Shown here one piece after another: positions 1 through 6,716 of a stretch of DNA of 64,000 bases; positions within the stretch are counted from its first letter, which is position 1; each line of letters starts with the position of its first letter. Source of the stretch: Christensenellaceae bacterium (GTDB lineage: Bacteria; Bacillota; Clostridia; Christensenellales; CAG-138). A program made the translations under genes and the position numbers. The DNA lies in the NCBI GenBank assembly GCA_031261085.1, contig JAISKB010000025.1, positions 1-64,000 of the forward strand. The letters are read 5' to 3'. The notes beneath the pieces were generated by a model. That model saw only the letters and a program-made list of their open reading frames with translations, did no database searches and was not told the origin of the DNA.

Positions 1-128
1 GGGGCGCCGTCCCCAGACCCCTTCGCATGGAGGGAATAAGTGTTTGCACAGGGGTATTTAGGTCGTTATTCCGTGGAGAGAAATTGCTCCAAGTTGCTTT
101 GGGGAATCGTGTGCTGAACCTTATTTCT

Positions 129-168
129 GCGGGAGTGCGGAAGTGCGGGAATGTGGGAATGTGGGGGC
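129..168. repeat. Five tandem octamers
   Basis: Five consecutive 8-base units of the form G(C/T)GG(G/A)(A/G)(G/A)(T/C) run without interruption: gcgggagt, gcggaagt, gcgggaat, gtgggaat, gtgggggc. The array abuts the hairpin at 169-186. It is probably a slippage-prone microsatellite within the intergenic repeat block. Confidence 0.6.
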
Positions 169-243
169 GCGGGGGCTTGCCCCCGCAAACAAAGCTCCTT
201 AATTCTCTTCCTCCTCCCTTGGGAGGGGGTTAGGGGGTGGGGC
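169..243. repeat. Intergenic GC-rich palindromic repeat (copy 1)
   Basis: Two parts are visible. The first is a perfect hairpin with stem GCGGGGGC and complement at 169-186. The second is a CCTCCC/GGGAGG palindrome at 213-226 followed by a GTTAGGGGGTGGGG tail. The same palindrome plus tail recurs at 14841-14873 and 49417-49450, and inverted at 36880-36910. It lies just beyond the 3' end of alaS and could help terminate transcription. Confidence 0.65.
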
Positions 244-305
244 AAAACACGTTCCCTCAAAGAATCAACAGCACAACAACCCAACACCCCGCTAAAAACC
301 AACTC

Positions 306-2096
306 TTAATCCAACACAGCCTTAATCCTGCGCACGCCGGCGCTGGAGGCCTCTTCTTTTTTGATTTTAAAGTGATGCAGCTCGCCGGTATTGGCCGCGT
401 GCGGCCCGCCGCAAATCTCTTTGGAGAATGCGCCCATGGTGTATACCTTAACGCGCTCGCCATACTTATCGCCAAACAAGCCCATGGCGCCCTGCGCGCG
501 GGCCTCCTCCACCGTCATCTCCTCGCAGGTGATGGGCGCGGCGGCGGCGATATAGCGGTTGACCTCGTCCTCCACCGCCTGCAGCTCCTCGGGGGTGACC
601 TTGCGGCCGAAGTTGAAATCGAACCGCAGGCGCTCGGCGGTGATGTTGCTGCCGCGCTGGCCTATGCCGCTATCTTTTAATACCCGCTGCAGCGCCGCCT
701 GCAGCAAATGCGTGGCGCTGTGCAGGCGCGTGGTCTGCTCGCTGCTGTCGGCCAAGCCGCCCTTAAAGCGCTGCTCGGCGCCCGCCTGGGATTTTTTTTG
801 ATGCTCCTCATAGGCCTTGTCAAAGCCCTCGATATCTACGCTTAAGCCGTTTTCCCGCGCCATTTCCTCGGTGAATTCCACCGGGAAGCCAAACGTATCG
901 TATAGGTGAAAGGCGGTCACGCCATCTATAACGCCGCCCGTAAAGCCGCCCTTGATGCGTTCAAATTCCTTCATGCCGTTTTTGAGCGTGCGCTGGAAGC
1001 GCTGCTCCTCTTTTAACAGCTCGGAGGTGATTTTGGCGCGGTTTTCGACCAGCTCGGGGTAGGGCTCGCCATATTGCGCTATGACGGCCTCGGCCACGGC
1101 GCCCAGGCTATCCTCCGGCATGCCCAGCTGCATGGCGTAGCGGATGGCGCGGCGGATGAGCCTGCGCAGGATATAGCCCTGATCTACATTGGAGGGCGTA
1201 ACGCCGTGCGGGTCGCCCAAGATGAAGGTGGCGCAGCGGATATGATCCGCCACGATGCGGAACGCGCGGGTGATTTCGGCGCTCTGCTTAAAATCCTTAC
1301 CGCTGAGCGCGTGGATGGCCGCGATGATGCCGGTGAACGCATCGGTATCGTATACGCTGCCCACGCCCTGCAGCGTGGCGATGGTGCGATCCAGCCCCAT
1401 GCCGGTATCCACGTTTTGCTGCGAGAGCAGCTCAAATGTGCCATCGGCCTTTTTGTTGTATTCCATAAACACGTTGTTCCAAATTTCGAGGTACTTGCCG
1501 CAGGAGCAGGAGGGATTGCAGCCCGCGCCGCATTTGGGCTTGCCGGTATCGTAAAATATCTCGGTATCCGGGCCGCAGGGGCCGGTTATGCCCGCGGGGC
1601 CCCACCAGTTGTGCTTCTTTTCGAGGTAGAAGATATGGCTTTCCTCCACGCCCATCTCCCGCCAGCGGTCGTGCGAATAGGTATCCTGCGGGGCGTCGGC
1701 ATCCCCGGCGAAGCAGGTGAAATACAGCTTGTCCTTATCGATGCCCAGCCAGGCGGCATCGGTCAAAAACTCCCACGAATAGGCGATGGATTCTTTTTTA
1801 AAGTAATCGCCCAGCGACCAGTTGCCCAGCATTTCGAAGAACGTGCAGTGCGAAGCATCCCCCACCTCGTCGATGTCGCCGGTGCGCACGCATTTTTGCA
1901 CATCCGCCAGCCGCACGCCGGCGGGGTGCTTTGCGCCCATAAGGTAGGGCACCAGCGGATGCATGCCCGCGGTGGTAAACAGCACGGTGGGATCGTTTTC
2001 GGGTATGAGGGAGGCGGAGGGGATGATGGAATGCCCCTTTTGCCTGAAAAAGTCGAGATACAGCGCGCGCAGCTCGTGGGATTTTAACAGCTTCAT
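306..2096 (-). CDS. alaS: Alanine--tRNA ligase, short form lacking the C-terminal domain
   Basis: It charges tRNA-Ala with alanine in the cytoplasm. The class II catalytic core occupies about residues 1-240, followed by the tRNA-recognition region (RRLIRRAIRYA near 311). An editing domain carries the zinc-binding pairs HSATH (459-463) and CGGPH (562-566). The protein stops at 596 residues; typical bacterial AlaRS is about 870, so the C-Ala/DHHA1 domain is absent. No frameshifted remnant is visible after the TAA. A Cys-rich insert (C189, C193, C197, C199) in the catalytic domain suggests a metal site. I chose ATG 2096 because the product then begins with the standard AlaRS N-terminus; longer in-frame starts only add low-complexity sequence from the leader. 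Confidence 0.95.
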   Translation of the reverse strand: MKLLKSHELRALYLDFFRQKGHSIIPSASLIPENDPTVLFTTAGMHPLVPYLMGAKHPAGVRLADVQKCVRTGDIDEVGDASHCTFFEMLGNWSLGDYFKKESIAYSWEFLTDAAWLGIDKDKLYFTCFAGDADAPQDTYSHDRWREMGVEESHIFYLEKKHNWWGPAGITGPCGPDTEIFYDTGKPKCGAGCNPSCSCGKYLEIWNNVFMEYNKKADGTFELLSQQNVDTGMGLDRTIATLQGVGSVYDTDAFTGIIAAIHALSGKDFKQSAEITRAFRIVADHIRCATFILGDPHGVTPSNVDQGYILRRLIRRAIRYAMQLGMPEDSLGAVAEAVIAQYGEPYPELVENRAKITSELLKEEQRFQRTLKNGMKEFERIKGGFTGGVIDGVTAFHLYDTFGFPVEFTEEMARENGLSVDIEGFDKAYEEHQKKSQAGAEQRFKGGLADSSEQTTRLHSATHLLQAALQRVLKDSGIGQRGSNITAERLRFDFNFGRKVTPEELQAVEDEVNRYIAAAAPITCEEMTVEEARAQGAMGLFGDKYGERVKVYTMGAFSKEICGGPHAANTGELHHFKIKKEEASSAGVRRIKAVLD

Positions 2097-2097
2097 A

Positions 2098-2184
2098 ATA
2101 AAAGAAATACCTTTCTTAAAGAAATACCTTTTAAAAAAACAATACAATATAATATAGCAATATAAAAGAAATACCTTTCTTAAA
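2098..2184 (-). repeat. Repeat-rich alaS leader with RBS-containing hairpins
   Basis: A 23-base sequence occurs identically at 2098-2120 and 2162-2184, and a shorter third copy lies at 2118-2136. Read on the minus strand, each unit is AAGAAAGGTATTTCTT, a small hairpin with stem AAGAAA/TTTCTT and loop GGTA. The copy next to the alaS start contains the only purine-rich stretch that could act as its ribosome-binding site (GAAAGG, 2110-2115). RBS occlusion is possible but is inference. Confidence 0.6.
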
Positions 2185-2288
2185 AACATTGCGATATCAT
2201 AGCGCCTTTGCGGGCGCGTTTTTGGCCCCGCCCCTGGGCGCAAGCCCCCCTGTCGCCCGGTTTCGCGGGCGAAAAGGAAATCTCTTAA

Positions 2289-2318
2289 ATTATACCGTGG
2301 TTTGAATTCACTTGTCAA
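2289..2318 (-). promoter_or_regulatory. Sigma-A promoter of alaS
   Basis: On the minus strand a perfect TTGACA (2313-2318) and a perfect TATAAT (2289-2294) are separated by 18 bases. The predicted start leaves a leader of about 185 bases before alaS. Its -35 overlaps the possible -35 of the divergent gene at 2346. Confidence 0.8.
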
Positions 2319-2345
2319 CGCGCGCCCACGTGATATAATCAGGGT
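2312..2345 (+). promoter_or_regulatory. Extended -10 promoter six bases before the ATG (leaderless)
   Basis: TGA followed by TATAAT (2331-2339) ends six bases before the ATG at 2346, so the predicted transcription start coincides with the start codon. A candidate -35 TTGTCA (2312-2317, spacer 16) overlaps the alaS -35 on the other strand. There is no Shine-Dalgarno sequence. Confidence 0.6.
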
Positions 2346-3272
2346 ATGAAAGTGGATCCATACCAACGGATACGCCGCTTGCAGCTGAACTTCCGCCGCG
2401 TAAACATCACCTTTATAGGGGATGCGGGGCGGCCTTGGCGCAGGGCCTGCGCCGTATTGCTCGCCATTGTGGCGCTGGTGCTCATAGCGGTGTTTTCGCG
2501 CACCCAGCCGCAGCTTATGTCCAGCGCCGAGGTGCTGTCGATACAGGAGCGCGGCATGCTGCGCGTGGGCGTGCGGTATGATGTGCCCGGCATGGGCGGC
2601 GAGGAGGGCGGGCTGGAGCATGAGCTGGCCGAGCTGCTCGCCGCGCGCATATTGCCGGAGGCCGACCCCAACGCCCGGCTTCGGCTGGTAGAGGTGAACT
2701 CTATGACCATGGGCACCAAGCTGGATGACGGCAGTGTGGATGTGGTGATAGCCATGGCCGGCAGCGCGATGTCCAGCCAGTATCACTACTCCGCCAGCTA
2801 TTACAGCGACCCCTGCGTGCTGGTGGCGCGCCGCGATGCGGGCCACTTTGAGCTGGCTGATATGGAAATCGGCGCGGTGCAGTCCAACAAGCTGCGCACA
2901 AGCCCCGAACGGTTGCTGCTGCTGGCGTATATCGAGGCGCACCCCTCGATGAGGCTAAAGGCTACGGCTTGGGCCTCCTACCCCGATATGCTGGGAGCCC
3001 TGCAGCGGGGGCAGCTGCCGGTTGCGCTGCTGCCGCAGCTGTATGTGGCGCGGTATGAGGAGACCTACGACATTGTGGACACCGGGTTTTCGCCGGGCAA
3101 CATCGACTATGCCATCTGCAGCGGTTCCGATTCCGCCGTGCTGGCCGAGATAGGCACGCGCATGCTCGAGGAGCTGCGGCAAAGCGGCGAGCTGCAGCGG
3201 TTGTACATGAAGCACGGCCTGCCGCAGCAGCTCATACAGGTGGTGGAAACGCCCGCCGGGGGCAATCGCTAA
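2346..3272 (+). CDS. Membrane-anchored family 3 solute-binding protein
   Basis: This 308-residue protein has a charged N-terminus, one membrane segment (about residues 35-51) and an extracytoplasmic domain that looks like the amino-acid-binding fold of SBP family 3. The supporting features are 'LRVGVRYDVPG' at the start of the domain, 'VDVVIA' in the middle and a helix ending 'GELQRLYMKHG'. The anchor is an uncleaved-looking helix rather than a lipobox. No ABC permease or ATPase for amino acids is adjacent, so it may be an orphan binding or sensing protein. The start is set by the first ATG, which sits at the expected transcription start and has no RBS. Confidence 0.7.
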   Translation: MKVDPYQRIRRLQLNFRRVNITFIGDAGRPWRRACAVLLAIVALVLIAVFSRTQPQLMSSAEVLSIQERGMLRVGVRYDVPGMGGEEGGLEHELAELLAARILPEADPNARLRLVEVNSMTMGTKLDDGSVDVVIAMAGSAMSSQYHYSASYYSDPCVLVARRDAGHFELADMEIGAVQSNKLRTSPERLLLLAYIEAHPSMRLKATAWASYPDMLGALQRGQLPVALLPQLYVARYEETYDIVDTGFSPGNIDYAICSGSDSAVLAEIGTRMLEELRQSGELQRLYMKHGLPQQLIQVVETPAGGNR

Positions 3273-3323
3273 GAATATACGCGCCGAAGCGGCGCTTGAG
3301 TTTTTAGAAAATAGGCTTTGTTG

Positions 3324-4235
3324 ATGCAAGGATTGTTGATTGTAAGCGGCTTCGTACAGGAGCAGAACTTTATACGGCTGCACGAGGCCCTGCTGCGGGC
3401 GGCGCAAGCGCGGGGCATAGGCCTGCGGCTTTGCCCGCACGACCGCCTGCTGTTCGACGCGGCGAATGGCGCGCCGGTAGTTCCTCTGCCCCCGGCGGAC
3501 TTTGCCCTGTTTTGGGATAAGGATATACGCCTGGCCGCGCAGCTGGAGCAAACCGGGCTTAGGCTGTTCAATTCCGCCGCCGCCATAGCGGCCTGTGACG
3601 ATAAGCTCGTCACCCATATGGCGCTTGCGCAGGCGGGGGTTCCGCAGCCCAAAACGCTGCGCGTGCCCACTACCTACCCCCATGTAGGCTATGGCGATAT
3701 GTCGTTTTTGGGCGCCGCCATCGCCTACTTGGGCCTGCCGCTCATCATAAAGGAATGCCGCGGCTCATTTGGCGCGCAGGTATACCTTGCGCAAAGCCAA
3801 GGGGAAGCCGAAGCCATCTTGCGCGCGCACGAGGCCTCGCCCATGCTGCTGCAGCAGTTCGTTGCGCATAGCGCCGGGCGGGATATGCGGCTGTATGTGG
3901 TGGGAGGCGCCGTGCTGGCCGCCATACAGCGGCGCAACACCAAGGATTTTCGCGCCAATATCTCGAATGGCGGCGAGGCTTTCGCATATACTCCAACTGA
4001 GGCGGAACGCGCGCTGGCGCTGCGCGCCGCCCAACTGCTGGGGCTGGATTTTGCGGGGGTAGACCTGCTGTATGGCGAGGAGGGCCCCCTGCTGTGCGAG
4101 GTGAATTCCAACGCGCACTTTTGCGGCCTGGCCCAGGCCACGGGCTGCGATATTGCGGGCGGCATATTGCGGCATGTGCAAAACGAACTGGCTTGCCCCC
4201 GCCCCGCCCCGGCCCGCTATCGAAAGGAACTATAA
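3324..4235 (+). CDS. RimK-type ATP-grasp ligase
   Basis: This is probably an ATP-dependent carboxylate-amine ligase of the RimK/LysX/MptN type, which ligates an amino acid or similar amine to a carboxylate. The ATP-grasp signatures are 'DKLVTHMALAQAGVPQPKT' (about residue 92 on), 'LIIKECRGSFGAQV' in the small ATP-grasp domain, 'GRDMRLYVVGG', and the metal-binding tail 'LLCEVNSNAHF'. At 303 residues its length is normal for the group. The ATG at 3324 lacks a clear RBS; TTG codons at 3318 and 3321 are alternatives. It follows the binding-protein gene by 51 bases and precedes znuA by 8 bases, so all may be cotranscribed. The substrate cannot be told from sequence. Confidence 0.75.
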   Translation: MQGLLIVSGFVQEQNFIRLHEALLRAAQARGIGLRLCPHDRLLFDAANGAPVVPLPPADFALFWDKDIRLAAQLEQTGLRLFNSAAAIAACDDKLVTHMALAQAGVPQPKTLRVPTTYPHVGYGDMSFLGAAIAYLGLPLIIKECRGSFGAQVYLAQSQGEAEAILRAHEASPMLLQQFVAHSAGRDMRLYVVGGAVLAAIQRRNTKDFRANISNGGEAFAYTPTEAERALALRAAQLLGLDFAGVDLLYGEEGPLLCEVNSNAHFCGLAQATGCDIAGGILRHVQNELACPRPAPARYRKEL

Positions 4236-4243
4236 ATACGCCG

Positions 4244-5176
4244 ATGAAATATTTAAAACGCTATGCTGTTTTGCTGCTGGCCTGCCTGATGCTGGGCGGC
4301 TGCGCGCAAACGCCCCAGCCCGCCGGGCAGGGCCTGCGCGTGGTATGCACGCTGTTCCCGCAATATGATTTTGCGCGGGCGGTGGCGGGGGAGCTTGCCC
4401 AGGTCACGCTGCTGCTGCCCCCCGGCGTAGAGAGCCATTCCTACGAGCCCAGCCCGCAGGATATCATCGCCATACACAACGCGGATGTATTTTTGTACAC
4501 CGGCCAATATATGGAGCCGTGGGCGCAGCGCATCACCGCCGCGCTGCCCGCGAGCGTGCGCGTGGCGGATGTTTCCGCCGGGCTGACGCTGGACGCGGAG
4601 GAGGATGACGACGAGGAAGAGGAAGAGGACGAAAGCGACCATGCGCACGCGTTTGACCCGCATATTTGGACGGATCCTACCATGGCGGCCGTGATGGTGC
4701 AAAACATAGCCGCCGCGCTGCAAGCAGCCGACCCGCAGAACGCCGGGGTATATGGCGCCAATGCGGCGGCGTATATCGCCAAGCTCAACGCGCTGGACGC
4801 CGACATACAGGCGGCCGTAAGCAAGGGCGCCCGCCGCACCATCTGCTTTGGCGGGCGGTTTGCCCTGCACTACTTCGCCAAGCGGTATGGGCTTACCTAT
4901 ATTGCGGCCTACGATTCCTGCTCGAGCGAAACCGAGCCTTCGGCCCGGGCGGTGGCGCGCATATTGGATACCATTCGCGCGGAGCGAATACCCGTCATCT
5001 ATTATGAGGAATTGGTGGAGCCCAAGGTGGCCAACGCCATCGCCGCCGAAACCGGCGTGACGCCGCTGCTGCTGCATTCGTGCCACAACCTTTCGGCGGA
5101 GGATATGCGGGGCGGGGTTACCTACCTTGCGCTGATGTATCAAAACCTGGCGAACTTAAAGGCGGGGCTGGCATGA
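4244..5176 (+). CDS. Zn/Mn ABC importer, substrate-binding lipoprotein
   Basis: This is a cluster A-I metal-binding lipoprotein (ZnuA/AdcA/TroA family, 310 residues). It has a lipoprotein signal with lipobox LGGC (about residue 20), 'TLFPQYDFARAVAG', the ligand motif 'GVESHSYEPSPQD', a central His in 'DPHIWTDP' and a late Asp/Glu region. Between the second and third ligands lies a run of about 14 acidic residues ending DHAHAFD, in the place where ZnuA proteins carry a His-rich loop. It overlaps the ATPase gene by ATGA, which points to coupled translation. RBS AAAGGA lies 13 bases upstream. Whether the cargo is Zn or Mn is not decided by sequence. Confidence 0.85.
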   Translation: MKYLKRYAVLLLACLMLGGCAQTPQPAGQGLRVVCTLFPQYDFARAVAGELAQVTLLLPPGVESHSYEPSPQDIIAIHNADVFLYTGQYMEPWAQRITAALPASVRVADVSAGLTLDAEEDDDEEEEEDESDHAHAFDPHIWTDPTMAAVMVQNIAAALQAADPQNAGVYGANAAAYIAKLNALDADIQAAVSKGARRTICFGGRFALHYFAKRYGLTYIAAYDSCSSETEPSARAVARILDTIRAERIPVIYYEELVEPKVANAIAAETGVTPLLLHSCHNLSAEDMRGGVTYLALMYQNLANLKAGLA

Positions 5177-5898
5177 GCGCGCTGATTACCTGTAAGGACC
5201 TGGCGCTGGGCTACGAAACCGGCGTTGCCGTGCAGGGCTTGAGCTTTGCCGTGCACGCGGGGGATTATTTGTGCGTGGTGGGCGAAAACGGCAGCGGCAA
5301 ATCCACGCTCATAAAGGGGCTGCTGGGGCTATTGCAGCCGCTGGGCGGCGAAATACGCTTTGCCGGGGGGGTTACCCGGCGCCAAATCGGCTACCTGCCG
5401 CAGCAGACGCCGCTGCAGAAGGATTTCCCCGCATCGGTGCTCGAGGTGGTGCTTTCGGGCTGCCTGGGGCAGCGCGGCCTGCTGCCGTTTTATTCCCCGC
5501 TCGACAAAGCGCGGGCAAAGGCCAATATGCGCCTGCTGGGCATAGATAGCCTGACGCGCGCCTCCTACCGAAACCTATCGGGCGGGCAGCGGCAGCGCGT
5601 GCTGCTCGCGCGGGCGCTGTGCTCCGCGGGCAAGCTGCTGCTGCTGGATGAACCCGTTACCGGGCTGGACCCGCACGCGAGCGATGAGATGTATGACATA
5701 CTGGAACAGCTCAACAAAAAACAGGGGGTCACCATCATCATGGTATCGCACGATGTGGCGCACGCCCTGCGCTGTGCAACGCAGGTGCTGCATTTGGATG
5801 AAACCGGCGAGGTGTTTTTCGGCAGTGTGGCCGTCTACCGCAAAAGCGCGCTGGGCAGGCTCTATTTGCGGCACAGCCAGGGGGAGGGCGGCGTATGA
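5173..5898 (+). CDS. Zn/Mn ABC importer, ATP-binding protein
   Basis: This is the ABC ATPase of the metal importer (241 residues). It shows Walker A 'GENGSGKST', a Q-loop in 'QIGYLPQQ', signature 'LSGGQRQR', Walker B 'LLLLDEP' and the H-loop 'VSHD'. It energises uptake of metal delivered by the upstream lipoprotein through the downstream permease. Start and stop overlap both neighbours by ATGA, so the three genes form one translationally coupled operon. The length is normal for ZnuC/MntB-type subunits. Confidence 0.9.
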   Translation: MSALITCKDLALGYETGVAVQGLSFAVHAGDYLCVVGENGSGKSTLIKGLLGLLQPLGGEIRFAGGVTRRQIGYLPQQTPLQKDFPASVLEVVLSGCLGQRGLLPFYSPLDKARAKANMRLLGIDSLTRASYRNLSGGQRQRVLLARALCSAGKLLLLDEPVTGLDPHASDEMYDILEQLNKKQGVTIIMVSHDVAHALRCATQVLHLDETGEVFFGSVAVYRKSALGRLYLRHSQGEGGV

Positions 5899-6716
5899 TA
5901 CAATCGCTGGGCGCGCTGTTTTCCTATTCGTTTTTGGTGCGGGCGCTGGTGGTGGGCAGCCTGGTGGCGCTGTGCGCGGCGCTGTTGGGCGTGAGCCTGG
6001 TGCTAAAGCGCTACAGCATGATTGGCGACGGGCTTTCGCATGTGGGCTTTGGGGCGCTTTCGGTGGCCATGGCGCTTAACGCCGCGCCGCTTGCCGTAGC
6101 CATACCCGTGGTGATACTGGCCGCGTTTTTACTGCTGCGGCTGAGCGAAAACAGCAAGATAAAAGGGGACGCCGCCATCGCGCTCATATCGAGCGCCGCG
6201 CTGGCCGCCGGCGTGATGGTCACCGCGCTGAGCAGCGGGCTTAACGCCGATGTATACAGCTATATGTTCGGTAGCATACTCTCGATTCAGCAAGAGGACG
6301 TGGCGCTTTCCATCGCGCTCTCCGCCGTGGTGCTCGTGCTGTTTTTGCTCTTTTACAACAAGATATTCGCCATCACCTTCGACGAAAGCTTTGCCCAAGC
6401 CACCGGCACCCACGCCCGGGCTTACAGCATGCTCATCGCCCTGCTCACGGCGCTCACCATCGTGATAGGCATGCGCATCATGGGCACGCTGCTCATATCC
6501 GGCCTTATCATCTTCCCGGCGCTCACGGCCATGCGGGTGTGCCGCAGCTTCCGCGCGGTGGTGATTTGCGCGGCTCTCGTTTCGGTAGCGTGCTTTTTCC
6601 TCGGCATGCTGCTATCCTATGCCGCCGCCACCCCCGTGGGCGCCAGCATCGTGATGGTGCATGTGGCCGCGTTTGCCTTGTTCTTCTTCATCGGCAAGGC
6701 CCGGGAACGGCGCTAA
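5895..6716 (+). CDS. Zn/Mn ABC importer, permease
   Basis: This is an integral membrane permease of the ABC-3 family (273 residues, about eight hydrophobic segments), matching ZnuB/TroC. Typical family features are 'LKRYSMIGDGLSHVGFGALS' near residue 36 and 'GMRIMGTLLISGLIIFPALTAM' near residue 193. It ends convergently with feoB, overlapping its stop by four bases. The importer has no visible Zur or MntR gene nearby. Confidence 0.9.
   Translation: MIQSLGALFSYSFLVRALVVGSLVALCAALLGVSLVLKRYSMIGDGLSHVGFGALSVAMALNAAPLAVAIPVVILAAFLLLRLSENSKIKGDAAIALISSAALAAGVMVTALSSGLNADVYSYMFGSILSIQQEDVALSIALSAVVLVLFLLFYNKIFAITFDESFAQATGTHARAYSMLIALLTALTIVIGMRIMGTLLISGLIIFPALTAMRVCRSFRAVVICAALVSVACFFLGMLLSYAAATPVGASIVMVHVAAFALFFFIGKARERR

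Larger units (their letters stand above)
1..305. other. Non-coding left edge with repeats, downstream of alaS
   Basis: I see no convincing gene here. The stretch lies 3' of the minus-strand alaS. It holds parts of a repeat family found in other gaps of the window: a segment near 5-35 (gccgtccccag and ccttcgcatggaggg) that recurs inverted or rearranged near 36990-37030, an octamer array at 129-168, a C/G hairpin at 169-186, and a block at 213-243. The short open frames here are low-complexity and have no recognisable protein features. Confidence 0.6.

Noticed and set aside
27..233. 68-residue open frame at the left edge
   Set aside because: It is made of repeat sequence and has no RBS.
2097..2942. 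N-terminal extension of AlaRS using upstream in-frame ATGs
   Set aside because: The extra sequence is low-complexity Phe/Tyr/Lys translated from the repeat leader and then GC-rich noise; the standard AlaRS N-terminus begins at 2096.
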